Shown in pieces: positions 1 through 9,020 of a DNA stretch of 64,000 nt. Each line of letters begins with the position of its first letter. The first letter of the stretch is position 1. The translations under genes were made by a program, and so were the position numbers. The stretch is taken from assembly GCA_020848545.1 (NCBI GenBank), contig JADLHZ010000009.1, forward strand, positions 62,001-126,000, written 5' to 3'. This stretch comes from Deltaproteobacteria bacterium (GTDB taxonomy: Bacteria > Myxococcota > JADLHZ01). The notes under the pieces are model-generated. The model was not told the origin of the DNA. It was given only the letters and a program-made list of their open reading frames with translations, and did not search any database.

Positions 1-1966
1 CGCCCGCGGTGAAGACGTTGCCGATCAAGATCGGATCTTCCTCGTTTTTGAGATCGATCACGTCGATGCCGCGTTCGTTGCCGACACCGGCATAAACGTA
101 GCGACCAGAAGTCGTCAGAGCGAAGACGGGACCCTGCATGTCGACCGGCAGATGGCGATCGAGGTTATTGAAGAAGTTGCCGTTGGCGTCTTTCGAGACG
201 ATGAGCCGTCCCTGGGTCGATGCCTGCAACATGATCGGCATTTCGGAATGCAGTCGGCCGACGTCGGTCGTGCTGTTCGCGCCGCTGCCGGAAACCGGCG
301 AACATGCGTTCGCGATTCCGTTGCAGAAGTCGAGCAGGCTCACGTTCGGGCAGCTGCGCGTGCGTCCTTGCACGCCGACAAAGATGTCCCCGAAGGCTTG
401 CCTCGAATTCGTGCCGCCGTCGTTCATCCAAACGATCGTCTGGGCGGTGTCGAGTTGGCCGGCGTCTCCACCCGCAGTGTCCGGACACTCGACCACGATC
501 GCGTGCGCGAGCTTGTCTTGCGCCGCTCGGGTGAGCTTCCACGCCACGATGCCGCCCGGATCGTCGTTGTCGGTCGAATCCGGATCCGTCTGCACACCAT
601 TGGCGACGAGCAAATACGGCCAGTGCAAGTCGATGCCTTGCGCGCACCCGATCCCGGGCGTCGGCGCTTCGGTCGTCGCATCATTCCACGCATTCACGAG
701 GTTGCGCGGGTTGGCAATGTCGACGACGTGTACGTACCCAGTACCGGAAGCGACGAATGCGTAGCGGCCGTACAGCAGGATCTGCTTCGAGGCGTTGGTC
801 AGTGACGGGTTCATCGTCGCAGGCCCGGGTACTTTGCAGCCATTGCGAGGTGTTTCCGAGAGCTCGATGTCATCAAGGCGCGCTGCATTGCCATTGAGGA
901 CTGCCCCGACTGTCGTCAACGCGCGGAGGTCGAAGGTCTCGACATAAGTCTTCGGCGCGGCGTCATTGAGGCCGGTCGACACCAAGACGACGACGTCACC
1001 CTGTACCGCGACTGCCCGCGCCAGACGATCTGCCGGCTGCAGGTACTTGCCGAGATCTCGCATGCTGTATTCGCCTGGCGTCGCCGCAACGACATCCGCG
1101 AGGCTCTTGTCGCTCTCGTTTCCACGATCGTCGCAGCGCGGCTCGCCGAGGGGTGTCGTCTCGGTGAGCGGCTTGCACGCACCGTCTCTTGCGGTGACAC
1201 CGGCGTAGATAGTCGCGCCGTTCGGCAGGTTCGCAAGCGCCAGTGAGCCGACTTGGCGGCCTGAAACAAAAACCGGCGAGGTGCCGTTCGCCGCGAGCCT
1301 ACCGTTCAGATCGGTCCACGCGTCGTCGTCGGCCGGGGATGTCCCATAATAGATGTTGTACCCAGTCACATCGGGCGAGGTTGAGGGAGTCCACGTGATA
1401 ATGACCGTTCCGTTTCCTGCCGTCGCCTCCACGCTCGTCGGTGCCGCCGGTGGGTTGCTGTCGTGCGTGATCGTCAGCGTCGCCTGCTCACTCGTGAACC
1501 CCACTTCATCGCGCGTGCGAATCGCGATCCGCGTCGGCGTCAACCCGGCGCCGGTATCGTTGTCGGTCGTGTGATCCTCGAGCGTCACTTCCAGCGTCAG
1601 ATCATTGCGCCCGGGCGTTCCCGTGAGCACACACGTCGCGTCCTGCGGATCCGACTCCGCCTCACCGTTGCCGCGCGGCGGATACTTCGTGCCGCAATCG
1701 GTCCACGCGCGCCGCGTCGGATCGTCCGCGCGGAACTTGAAGATCTGATACGCGCAGTTTCCCGCCTGGCACACGTCGGCAAAGCGCACCTTCACGGTGT
1801 CCGCCGTCGTCGTGTACTCCGTCGTCAGAAACGTCGGCGTCGGCGGCAGCTTCGGCGGCGCCGGGATCTCGACCGGCGTCGGCGTCGGCTCTTCGAGCGT
1901 GATGTACTTACGCAACGTATTACAGCCGCTGCCGACGACGAGGATGGCGATGATGGTGGCTCGCAT
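1..1966 (-). CDS. Lipoprotein with fibronectin III-like and LVIVD beta-propeller repeats (3' end cut by window)
   Basis: The minus-strand frame from the ATG at 1966 stays open to the window edge, so at least 655 codons are present and the C-terminus is missing. The N-terminus is a short hydrophobic signal ending in GSGC, a loose lipobox, followed by a Pro/Thr-rich linker. A fibronectin type III-like segment (PPAAPTSVEATAGNGTVIIT) lies near residue 165. Further on, stretches such as YVHVVDIANPRNLVNAW and GIDVIDLKNEEDPILIG match LVIVD repeats, which form surface beta-propellers of unknown ligand. Inferred location: outer membrane or cell surface. The gene is divergent from the FlgT-like gene at 2014. 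Function is not known. Confidence 0.75.
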   Translation of the reverse strand, partial: MRATIIAILVVGSGCNTLRKYITLEEPTPTPVEIPAPPKLPPTPTFLTTEYTTTADTVKVRFADVCQAGNCAYQIFKFRADDPTRRAWTDCGTKYPPRGNGEAESDPQDATCVLTGTPGRNDLTLEVTLEDHTTDNDTGAGLTPTRIAIRTRDEVGFTSEQATLTITHDSNPPAAPTSVEATAGNGTVIITWTPSTSPDVTGYNIYYGTSPADDDAWTDLNGRLAANGTSPVFVSGRQVGSLALANLPNGATIYAGVTARDGACKPLTETTPLGEPRCDDRGNESDKSLADVVAATPGEYSMRDLGKYLQPADRLARAVAVQGDVVVLVSTGLNDAAPKTYVETFDLRALTTVGAVLNGNAARLDDIELSETPRNGCKVPGPATMNPSLTNASKQILLYGRYAFVASGTGYVHVVDIANPRNLVNAWNDATTEAPTPGIGCAQGIDLHWPYLLVANGVQTDPDSTDNDDPGGIVAWKLTRAAQDKLAHAIVVECPDTAGGDAGQLDTAQTIVWMNDGGTNSRQAFGDIFVGVQGRTRSCPNVSLLDFCNGIANACSPVSGSGANSTTDVGRLHSEMPIMLQASTQGRLIVSKDANGNFFNNLDRHLPVDMQGPVFALTTSGRYVYAGVGNERGIDVIDLKNEEDPILIGNVFTAG

Positions 1967-2013
1967 GACGAACTCAATAATGACAGCTCACAGGGCGCAC
2001 GGTAGTTTTTAGG

Positions 2014-3237
2014 ATGCGCTTCGTCGGCGTTCTTGCCAGCTCCGCGATCCTGCTCGCCACCACGACCGCCGCCGGCAAAAGCGCCGAGGTCGAAGCGACC
2101 GGCATGGCCGCCATCGAGAAGAGCGACGAGCCGACGGCGCGGCAAAAGGCGATCAACAACGCGCTGACGCAAGCGATCGCGCAAGTCGCCGGCCAGTGGG
2201 TGCAGAGCCGCTTCGAGGCGACGCAGCAAGAGCACACCCGCGATCAGGAAACGGCGTTCGTGTCGCGCGTAGAAGACAGCGTCCGCACCGACGTGCAGGG
2301 CTTCGTCGAGACTTACAAGGTTCTGCGCGAAGAGCGCGCTGGGCCGAATTACCGCGTCACCGTCAGCGCCGTCGTCAATACGCGCAAGCTGAACGATCTC
2401 TTCGGCGCGCTGCAGGAGCTGCTCGAGAAGAAGAAGTGGAAGGCGCTCGTCATCACGCGCGAAGTCGACGCGACGAAGAACGCGCCGGTCAGCGGCCAAG
2501 CCGGCGCCTTCGTCGAGAACGAGTTGACCAAGGTCGGCCTCGAGCTCGTCAGCCACGGCTCACCGAGCGCGAGCGCCGACTTGATGACCCTCGCCGATCA
2601 CGAAGGCCGGCAAAGCGGCGCCGACGTCGTGCTCCTCGTCGAGGCGAAGTACAAGAACCTCGGCGTCATCGGCCCCGGCGCCGAGTTCGAAGCGCTCGTC
2701 GGCCAGACGCGCATCGAGCTCGAGCTCACCTTGCGTTCGGCGCTCGTCGAGCAGCGGCGCATCATGTCGTCGAAGCCAGTGACCATGACCTCGATCGGCA
2801 CGAGCTACGAGCGCGCCCTCGCCCGCGTGCTCGGCGGCAAAGGGCAAAACGCCGTGCGCCAAGCGACCGAGGACTTCTTCCAGGAGCTGTTGAAGGAGCT
2901 GCAAAAACCCGCGAAGACCGCGCCGCCGGCGCCCGCCGTGCAGGTCAGCGCGCAAGTCGCCGTCCCTGCGCCCACGAGCCTGCGCTTGGTCATCGAGCGC
3001 GTGAAGTCGTTCAAGAAGCTCGGCCGCCCGCTCATCGATCTCATCGGGAAGGCGAACGGCGTGAAGGGCGTGGCGCAAACGGCGTTCGCCGGCGACAAGC
3101 TCGAGCTCTCGGTCGACTTCAGCGGCGATCAGAGCGCGCTAGAGAAGTTCATCTTCGACGAGTGTGAGAAGCAGCGCTTCTGCAAGACGATCGATCGCAA
3201 ATCCTCGGCGCCGAACGAGCTCGTTTTACGCCTTTGA
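2014..3237 (+). CDS. FlgT/LPP20-like secreted protein
   Basis: A 407-aa protein with an N-terminal signal peptide (about residues 1-20). It is followed by VEATGMAAIEKSDEPTARQK and AINNALTQAIAQVAGQWV, the pattern of the FlgT N-terminal/LPP20 family (E-A-x-G-x-A, then A-R-x-x-A-I-x-x-A). The middle (residues 130-260) resembles the FlgT-M nucleoside-fold-like part, and the C-terminus (from about 320) looks like a small alpha/beta domain. FlgT proteins work on flagellar basal-body outer rings, but this family also occurs outside flagellar loci and no flagellar gene is nearby. A periplasmic or outer-membrane role is the safest reading. Confidence 0.6.
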   Translation: MRFVGVLASSAILLATTTAAGKSAEVEATGMAAIEKSDEPTARQKAINNALTQAIAQVAGQWVQSRFEATQQEHTRDQETAFVSRVEDSVRTDVQGFVETYKVLREERAGPNYRVTVSAVVNTRKLNDLFGALQELLEKKKWKALVITREVDATKNAPVSGQAGAFVENELTKVGLELVSHGSPSASADLMTLADHEGRQSGADVVLLVEAKYKNLGVIGPGAEFEALVGQTRIELELTLRSALVEQRRIMSSKPVTMTSIGTSYERALARVLGGKGQNAVRQATEDFFQELLKELQKPAKTAPPAPAVQVSAQVAVPAPTSLRLVIERVKSFKKLGRPLIDLIGKANGVKGVAQTAFAGDKLELSVDFSGDQSALEKFIFDECEKQRFCKTIDRKSSAPNELVLRL

Positions 3238-3363
3238 GTTCTTCCTCCGGCCCATCCGTGATGTTGGACGAAGCGCCCCACCATTCTTGATCGGCACCCG
3301 GCTCGACCCTAGGCGTGCGACCGCGCTGGCGCACCGCCGGTCGCACCACCACTGGAGACCTCC

Positions 3364-3939
3364 ATGCGTTTGCTTGCTTTCGTTGCCGCGTTTGCGTTCT
3401 GCGCCGTTGCTCAAGCCGAAGATGTCGCGCCGCCTGCCGGAGCGATGGACATGACCAAGATGGGCCCGATGACCCGCATGCCGAAGGCGATGGACACGAA
3501 GGGCATCGACGCCCTCTACGCCGACTGCAAGACGGCGATGGACAAAGGCGACATCAACGCGATGGCCGACCACAACGACTACCCCGTGTTCATGCAGACC
3601 GATGACGCGGCCGGCATGCACCAAGGCGGCATGTGGACGCGCGAGCAATGGATCAACGAGATGAAGCCGATGTTCGCGGCGCCGATGCCGAAGGACATGA
3701 AGATGGCGATGACGAAGAAGATCATGTGGCACTCGGACACGCTCGCCACGGTGATCGAAGAGCACTCGATGACGATGGGCAAGACGAAGGGCAAGTGGAC
3801 GGCCGCGTCGACCGTCATCAAGAAGGGCGACAAGTGGATGTTCAAGACGATGACCGAAGCCGGCTGGGGCAAGAAGCTGGACTCGATGGAGAAGAACGCC
3901 GCCACGCCGGCGCCGACGAAGTCCGCGACCACGAAGTAG
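3364..3939 (+). CDS. Met-rich secreted protein, NTF2/SnoaL-like
   Basis: A 191-aa protein with a clean signal peptide (MRLLAFVAAFAFCAVAQA, cleavage after AQA). The mature part starts with a Met-rich stretch and continues with DALYADCKTAMDKGDINAM and later KGKWTAASTVIKKGDKWMFK, the layout of small SnoaL/DUF4440-type (NTF2-like) cone folds. A strong purine-rich ribosome site (GGAGACC) precedes the ATG. The unusually high Met content could suit metal binding, but no defined metal motif is visible. The 3' end of the gene lies inside a 39-bp tandem duplication. Confidence 0.55.
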   Translation: MRLLAFVAAFAFCAVAQAEDVAPPAGAMDMTKMGPMTRMPKAMDTKGIDALYADCKTAMDKGDINAMADHNDYPVFMQTDDAAGMHQGGMWTREQWINEMKPMFAAPMPKDMKMAMTKKIMWHSDTLATVIEEHSMTMGKTKGKWTAASTVIKKGDKWMFKTMTEAGWGKKLDSMEKNAATPAPTKSATTK

Positions 3940-4005
3940 TCACTGCCCGGCGCGAAGTCGTCCGCGACCACGAAGTAGTCACTGCCAGGCGCGAAGTCGT
4001 CCGCG
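3921..4005. repeat. 39-bp tandem duplication covering a stop codon
   Basis: Two copies of a 39-bp unit (3921-3959 and 3960-3998, one visible mismatch) plus 7 bases of a third. The unit carries the last codons and the TAG stop of the Met-rich protein, so the coding tail is duplicated downstream as non-coding sequence just before the next gene. Confidence 0.9.
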
Positions 4006-4026
4006 CCTAGACAACCCTCCCCGCCG

Positions 4027-5145
4027 ATGTCAGCCTCGCTTCGCGTGCGCTGGCGCTGGCCCCTCCTCTTCGTCATCCTTTCGATCGCGCTCTTCTTCGT
4101 GCTGCGATCGCCGCCCGTTCCACCGCCGCTCACGACGCCCGCGCCCGCGGTCATCGCGCCGGCGTCGCAGCCCATCGCTGCGAAGCCCATCGACGCTCCC
4201 GCGCCCGAGCCGCCGCCGCTCGCGACGCTGCCGCCGAACCCGCAGCTCAGCGCCGGCTTCTGCGACCCACCTGGCGAAGCGGCGATCGCGCGCACGCTGA
4301 AGGCGAACGAAGCCTCTGATCTTCGGCGAGCGTTCACCGCGCTGCACACGAGCGCGTTCGCGACCGCCGCACCCCTCTTCGACGGCTACCTCGCGGCGCA
4401 CGGCAACGACGCGCAGATCGCCCGCGTGCGTTCACGCTTGCGCGCGCAGATCGACGTGCAAGAAGGTTTCTCGCAGAGCACGCGCGGCACGACCACGCTG
4501 GCGTATCCCGATGACGCGCTGCCGGCGCCGGAAGCGTGGACCCTCGCGGGCAACATCGACGACGCGCTCGACGAAGCCGCGCGGCTCACCGGCACCGAGC
4601 GCCGCCGCCCGCTCTACGCCGTCGCCTATCGCGATCGCTCCGAATTGCTCGCGGTCACCTGCGTGCCGAGCTGGGCCGTTGGCGTTTACGACGGCACGCT
4701 GCGCCTCGCGCTCGACACGATGAAGAGCGAGGCCGAGCGCGATCGTGAGCTGCGCCACGAAGCATTGCACGCGCAGCTCGGTCCCGTCCTCTCTGGCGCG
4801 CCGCGTTGGTGGGATGAAGGCCTCGCGCAGTACTTCGAAGAGCACGGCAAGCTCGGCTGGAACGGCGCCTTCCAAGCGATGCTGCGCAACAAGACGTACA
4901 TCCCGTTCAAGTCGCTCGAAGGATCGTTCTTCGTCTTCGAAGCGAACATGGACGCCGCGCTCGCCTACGAGCAGAGCCACGCGATGGTGCAGCTCCTCGT
5001 CGATCGCAACGGTGAAGCGGTGATCGCGCGGGCCATCGAGCTCTTGCGCGCGGGGACGAAGAAGGAAGCGCTGTTGTCGGCGCTCGATCCTTCGCTCACC
5101 GAGGCCGACCTGCTCGCGCTCCTCGAACGAAAGCGGCCCAAATGA
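4027..5145 (+). CDS. Membrane-anchored peptidase MA-like (gluzincin) protein
   Basis: A 372-aa protein. Residues about 10-27 form a membrane segment (signal anchor) followed by a Pro/Ala-rich linker. A TPR-like helical region follows, then HEALH (residue about 241, an HExxH zinc site) and, about 20 residues later, WWDEGLAQYFEE with the third-ligand glutamate. This is the gluzincin layout of the peptidase MA-like family. Inferred role: periplasmic metallopeptidase or a relative. It overlaps no neighbour and sits 10 bases before the DUF2062 gene. The 585-aa protein at 17167 carries the same type of domain. Confidence 0.7.
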   Translation: MSASLRVRWRWPLLFVILSIALFFVLRSPPVPPPLTTPAPAVIAPASQPIAAKPIDAPAPEPPPLATLPPNPQLSAGFCDPPGEAAIARTLKANEASDLRRAFTALHTSAFATAAPLFDGYLAAHGNDAQIARVRSRLRAQIDVQEGFSQSTRGTTTLAYPDDALPAPEAWTLAGNIDDALDEAARLTGTERRRPLYAVAYRDRSELLAVTCVPSWAVGVYDGTLRLALDTMKSEAERDRELRHEALHAQLGPVLSGAPRWWDEGLAQYFEEHGKLGWNGAFQAMLRNKTYIPFKSLEGSFFVFEANMDAALAYEQSHAMVQLLVDRNGEAVIARAIELLRAGTKKEALLSALDPSLTEADLLALLERKRPK

Positions 5146-5155
5146 AGGCGGACGG

Positions 5156-6247
5156 ATGAAGGCGCGCATCGACAAGCTCTGGCACACGCTCGTCCACGAG
5201 CACGCCGAGCCCGGGCGCCTCGCCGCCGCGGTCTTCGTTGGATGCGTCGTCGGAACCTCGCCTTTCCTCGGGCTGCACTTTCCGATCTGCGTCTTGCTCG
5301 CGTTGGTCTTCGGCTTGAACAAGCTCGTCGTCTACGCCGCTGCCAACATCTCGATCGCCCCCTTGGCGCCGCTGCTCGCGTTCGTGTCAGCGCAGCTCGG
5401 CACGCGCTTACTCTACGGCCGCTGGCTCTCGTTCTCGGTCAGCGAGTTTCGCGCGCGGCCTCTGCGCGCGCTCGCCCACGAGTTCTTCGTCACCTGGCTC
5501 GCCGGCGGCGTGGTGCTCGGCGCCGCGATCGGCCTCGTCGGCGGCACGGTCGTCTACCTGGCGCTCATCCGTCGTCGCAAAGCCGACGCGATCGACGCCG
5601 CGATCGCCCGCGCCACCGAGCGTTACCGCGGCCTGCACCCGCGCCTCTATTGGTACGCGCGCATGAAGTACAAGATGGATCCCGTGTACCGTTCGATCGC
5701 GGCAGAGGTGCCGGCGAACGCGCGCGTGCTCGATCTCGGCGCCGGGCTCGGCATGCTCGCCACCTTGCTCACCGAGCTGTCGCCCGAGCGGCGCGCGACG
5801 AGCGTCGAGTGGGACGAAGAGAAAGTGCGCGCCGCCGAGCACGCGGCAAGAGGCGACGCGCGCCTGAGCGTGCGCCGGGGCGACGTCACCGCGCTCGATC
5901 CGCAAACGTTGCCCGAAGCGGACGTCGTCACCATCGTCGACGTCCTCCACTACTTCGACGACGCAACGATCGCGCGCGTGCTCGATGCTGCGCTCGCACG
6001 CCTCGCGCCGAGCGGCACGCTGCTCATCCGTGAAGGCGATCGCGCCAAGAGCGGCGGCTCGTCATGGACGCGCTTCGTCGAGTGGCTCGCGGTGAAGATC
6101 GGCTGGAACCGCGCGCACGCCGTCGACTTTCGCGATGCCGGCGCGTTGAAGGCGCTGCTCGAAGCGCGCGGCCTCACGGTCAGCGTGCAGGACACCGCCG
6201 GCAAGCTGCACCCGGGCAACGTGCTCTTCGTTTGTCGACGACGCTAA
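5156..6247 (+). CDS. DUF2062 membrane domain fused to a class I SAM methyltransferase
   Basis: A 363-aa fusion. Residues 1-145 are a DUF2062 domain with its typical start (LWHTLVHEHAEPGRLAAAVF, then GTSPFLGLHFPICVLLALVF) and three or four membrane helices. Residues about 175-363 are a Rossmann methyltransferase with motif I VLDLGAGLGMLATLL, an acidic ribose-binding strand end (SVEWDE) and post-I DVVTIVDVLHYFDD. DUF2062 is often found near or fused to glycosyltransferases and methyltransferases that act on lipids or surface sugars, so a membrane-substrate methyltransferase is inferred. It ends convergently with, and overlaps by 4 bases, the gene at 6244. Confidence 0.75.
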   Translation: MKARIDKLWHTLVHEHAEPGRLAAAVFVGCVVGTSPFLGLHFPICVLLALVFGLNKLVVYAAANISIAPLAPLLAFVSAQLGTRLLYGRWLSFSVSEFRARPLRALAHEFFVTWLAGGVVLGAAIGLVGGTVVYLALIRRRKADAIDAAIARATERYRGLHPRLYWYARMKYKMDPVYRSIAAEVPANARVLDLGAGLGMLATLLTELSPERRATSVEWDEEKVRAAEHAARGDARLSVRRGDVTALDPQTLPEADVVTIVDVLHYFDDATIARVLDAALARLAPSGTLLIREGDRAKSGGSSWTRFVEWLAVKIGWNRAHAVDFRDAGALKALLEARGLTVSVQDTAGKLHPGNVLFVCRRR

Positions 6248-6825
6248 AGGTCCCAAGCGACGCCGGCCGTCGCCAAGAACGCAAAGTACGGCGCCGAGAA
6301 CACCTGCGCCGGCATGAAGCCTGGGCCTGCCTTCGCCCGCACGAACACGCGCGCATCGTCGCTCACGCGCCACTGCACGATCGGCCCGAAGAGCACCGGC
6401 ACGGTGAACAGATAGCCCGGGTGCATGACGAGCGCCGTTGGTACCTCGACGCCGCCACCGAGGGTGACGACGCGCGACACCTCAACGCGCACCTCGAGGC
6501 CAAGCAGCAGCGTGATGCCCCAACCGAGCGGCGCCGCGCCGAGAAACGCGCCGGGCTCGATGCGCAAGAGGAGCTGCGTCCTCGCGCCGCGATGCGCCGT
6601 CACGAGCATCGGCATCGCCACGCTGCCCGCGGCGCTGAAGCGAAGGCTCGGCGCATGCGTGAAGCGGCTGTGATCGAAGGACGCCGCGGCGCCGACCTGC
6701 ACCGACGGTGACAAGACGAAGAGCAACGCCGCGCGCGCGACGGTCGGTGAGCCAACTTCGATGACCGAGGTGCGCGTGCTCGGCTCTGGAGCCGCGAGCA
6801 CGAGCGCGAGGACGAGCGCGTTCAT
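6244..6825 (-). CDS. Outer-membrane beta-barrel-like protein
   Basis: A 193-aa protein with a short signal (MNALVLALVLAAPEPS). Alternating hydrophobic strands rich in Gly, Val and aromatics follow (for example QVGAAASFDHSRFTHAPSLRF and GITLLLGLEVRVEVSRVVTL), with a C-terminal aromatic/hydrophobic end (GVAWDL). This is compatible with a small outer-membrane barrel, though no family is recognised. Its ATG overlaps the rimO stop (ATGA at 6822-6825), so the two are translationally coupled. Confidence 0.45.
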   Translation of the reverse strand: MNALVLALVLAAPEPSTRTSVIEVGSPTVARAALLFVLSPSVQVGAAASFDHSRFTHAPSLRFSAAGSVAMPMLVTAHRGARTQLLLRIEPGAFLGAAPLGWGITLLLGLEVRVEVSRVVTLGGGVEVPTALVMHPGYLFTVPVLFGPIVQWRVSDDARVFVRAKAGPGFMPAQVFSAPYFAFLATAGVAWDL

Positions 6826-8255
6826 CCCTCGACGATCGGGAGCGAGCTGCGCAGGCCGCCGACGGTCGGGTTCTTCACCGGCGCGGTCGCGAGCGCCGAG
6901 TGACGCGCCGCCTGCACCACGCCGACGATCTTGCCGACGACGTCGTACTCGCCGGTCTGCGTGATCTTCACCTTCACGTAGTCGCCGGGGTTCGCGGTGC
7001 CGTCGTTGATGAGCACGCAGCCGTCGATCTCGGGCGCTTGGCCGTACGAGCGGCCTTGGAGCAAGAGGTCCGTCTCTTCGCTCGGGCCTTCGACCAAGAC
7101 TTCGATCGTCTTGCCGCGCAGCGCGCGAAGCTTCTTCTTGCTGATCTGCTTTTGCAGCTTCATCAGCCGGCTCTGGCGTTCGAGCGCGACCTCGGCCGGC
7201 ACTTGGTTCGGCAGCGTGGCCGCCGGCGTGCCATCTTCTTGCGAGAACGTGAACACACCGACGCGATCGAACTCGTACTGCTTCACGAACTCGTAGAGCG
7301 TCTCGAAGTGCGCATCGGTCTCGCCGGGATAGCCGACGATGAAGGTCGTTCGAATCACGAGCTCAGGCAAACGCTCCTTCAGCTTGTCGAGGAGCAGCTT
7401 CGTGCCGGCCTCGGCTTTTCCGCGGCGCATCGAGCGCAGCATGTCGTCGGCGATGTGCTGCAGCGGCATGTCGATGTACGGCAGGATCTTCGGCGCCGTC
7501 GCCATGTACGCGATGAGCTCTTGGTTGAAGGTGCGCGGGTAGGCGTAGAGCAAGCGGATCCAGCGCAGGCCGTCGATCGCGCTCAGAGCTTCGAGCAGCG
7601 CCGTCAGCTTCGGCTTGCCCGGCAAGTCGAAGCCGTACGCCGTCAGATCTTGGCCCACGAGGTTCAGCTCGGTGCAGCCTTGGTCCGCGAGCGCCTGGGC
7701 CTCTTTGACGAGATCGTCGATCGGCCGGCTTTTTTGCAGCCCGCGCAGCTTCGGGATGATGCAGAAGGTGCACTTGTTCGAGCAGCCTTCGCTCACCTTG
7801 AGATACTGGCTGAAGATCGGCTGCGTGCGCGCGCGCGGCAGCGTGGACGAGCCGGCGAAGTCCGGCACTCCGACCAAGGTGCGCGGCGCGATGCCCAGGC
7901 CGTCTTCGCGCTTGTGCAAGACGTCGACGATGCGCGGATAGTCGCCGGTGCCCAAGAAGTGATCGACCTCGGGCAGCTCGGCGGCGAGCTCTTCGGGGTA
8001 GCGCTGCGCGAGGCAGCCGGTGACGACGAGCGTGTCGCACTGGCCCTTCTTGTGCTCGGCCATCTCGAGGATCGTATCGACCGACTCTTGCTTCGACTGC
8101 TCGATGAACGCGCAGGTGTTGACGACGATGATGTTGGCGTCGTCGGCCTCGGGCACGATCTCGTAGTGGGCCTTGCCGAGCAGGCCGAGCATGATCTCGC
8201 TGTCGACCTGATTCTTCGGACACCCAAGGGAGACGAAATGCACGCGCCGCGACAT
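6822..8255 (-). CDS. rimO: Ribosomal protein uS12 methylthiotransferase RimO
   Basis: A 477-aa radical-SAM enzyme that adds a methylthio group to an Asp of ribosomal protein S12. The start MSRRVHFVSLGCPKNQVDSE is chosen because it matches the RimO N-terminus and has GAGGAA about 8 bases upstream; the reading frame stays open much further upstream without meaning. Domains: UPF0004 N-terminal domain with Cys cluster ligands (GCPKN, NTCAF, GCLAQRY), radical-SAM CxxxCxxC (SEGCSNKCTFCIIPKLRG), PLQHIADDMLRSMRRG and FIVGYPGETDAHF, and a TRAM domain near the C-terminus. It has a short unusual tail after TRAM. Confidence 0.93.
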   Translation of the reverse strand: MSRRVHFVSLGCPKNQVDSEIMLGLLGKAHYEIVPEADDANIIVVNTCAFIEQSKQESVDTILEMAEHKKGQCDTLVVTGCLAQRYPEELAAELPEVDHFLGTGDYPRIVDVLHKREDGLGIAPRTLVGVPDFAGSSTLPRARTQPIFSQYLKVSEGCSNKCTFCIIPKLRGLQKSRPIDDLVKEAQALADQGCTELNLVGQDLTAYGFDLPGKPKLTALLEALSAIDGLRWIRLLYAYPRTFNQELIAYMATAPKILPYIDMPLQHIADDMLRSMRRGKAEAGTKLLLDKLKERLPELVIRTTFIVGYPGETDAHFETLYEFVKQYEFDRVGVFTFSQEDGTPAATLPNQVPAEVALERQSRLMKLQKQISKKKLRALRGKTIEVLVEGPSEETDLLLQGRSYGQAPEIDGCVLINDGTANPGDYVKVKITQTGEYDVVGKIVGVVQAARHSALATAPVKNPTVGGLRSSLPIVEG

Positions 8256-8372
8256 CGGAAGCTTCCTCTGTTCCTTCTTATCGGTCAAAAGGGCGTGCTC
8301 CATACGCAATTTGACCGAGCCTGAGAAGCAAAATGTTCGACGGCCCGTCAGCCTGCGGTCACAATCCCCGCC

Positions 8373-9005
8373 ATGGCACAACCGCCCGCCAAACCGACCC
8401 AGGGCGCAGCACCTGCGAAGACCGCCGCCCCGCCCGCGAAGCCTGCCGCCGCGCCGGCAAAAGCCGCGAGCCCACCCGCCGCCGCGAAGCCCGCTGCCGC
8501 ACCTGCCTCTGCTGCCAAGCCGGCCGCACCGCCCCCGGCGCCCGCCGCGCCGCCAAAAGCGCCGGTCGTCGCCGCCGACGTCATGCACCCGGACGCGATC
8601 CGCTTGGGCCTCGCGCCGGAGCACGCCGAGAAGCTCGGCAAGCAAGCGGCCGCCTTCTACGCCGAAGGCGACTACGCCGCCGCCGCCGAAGCCGCCAAGC
8701 TGGCCACCTTCTGCAACAAGACCATCGTCTCGAACTGGACGCTGCTCGGCGCCAGCAAAGCGCACCTCGGCCAGACCCAAGACGCCCGCGCCGCCTTCGA
8801 CCAAGCGCTCGTGATCGATCCGAACGACATCCCCGCGTGGGTGAGCCTCGGCGAGCTTTGCATCGGCGAGAAGGACTTTTCGAACGCGGCCAAAGCGCTG
8901 CAAAAAGCCGTCGAGCTCGACAAGAGCGGCACCCACCCCGCCGCCCGCCGCGCGCGCATGCTGCTCGTCTCCCGCAAGCAGTGGCAGCACGGCATCCCGA
9001 AGTAG
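8373..9005 (+). CDS. TPR protein of the secretion-chaperone-like family, with Ala/Pro-rich N-terminus
   Basis: A 210-aa protein. Residues 1-68 are an Ala/Pro/Lys-rich disordered stretch; residues about 75-195 hold three TPR units (AAAFYAEGDYAAAAEAAKLA, WTLLGASKAHLGQTQDARAA, WVSLGELCIGEKDFSNAAKA). The end has the signature D-x5-P-A-A-R-R-A-R, shared in register with TPR proteins at 28403, 43738, 47153 and 49352. Those sit directly after large secreted-type proteins; the corresponding large protein here is probably the 569-aa gene at 10165, two genes away on the other strand. Size and repeat number suit a class-II (SycD/LcrH-like) chaperone. Partner assignment is inference. Confidence 0.65.
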   Translation: MAQPPAKPTQGAAPAKTAAPPAKPAAAPAKAASPPAAAKPAAAPASAAKPAAPPPAPAAPPKAPVVAADVMHPDAIRLGLAPEHAEKLGKQAAAFYAEGDYAAAAEAAKLATFCNKTIVSNWTLLGASKAHLGQTQDARAAFDQALVIDPNDIPAWVSLGELCIGEKDFSNAAKALQKAVELDKSGTHPAARRARMLLVSRKQWQHGIPK

Positions 9006-9020
9006 CGCTCGGTCGCACGC

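Noticed and set aside
2014-3237. Evidence for a flagellar locus
   Set aside because: Only a FlgT-like domain is present; no other flagellar gene lies in the window.
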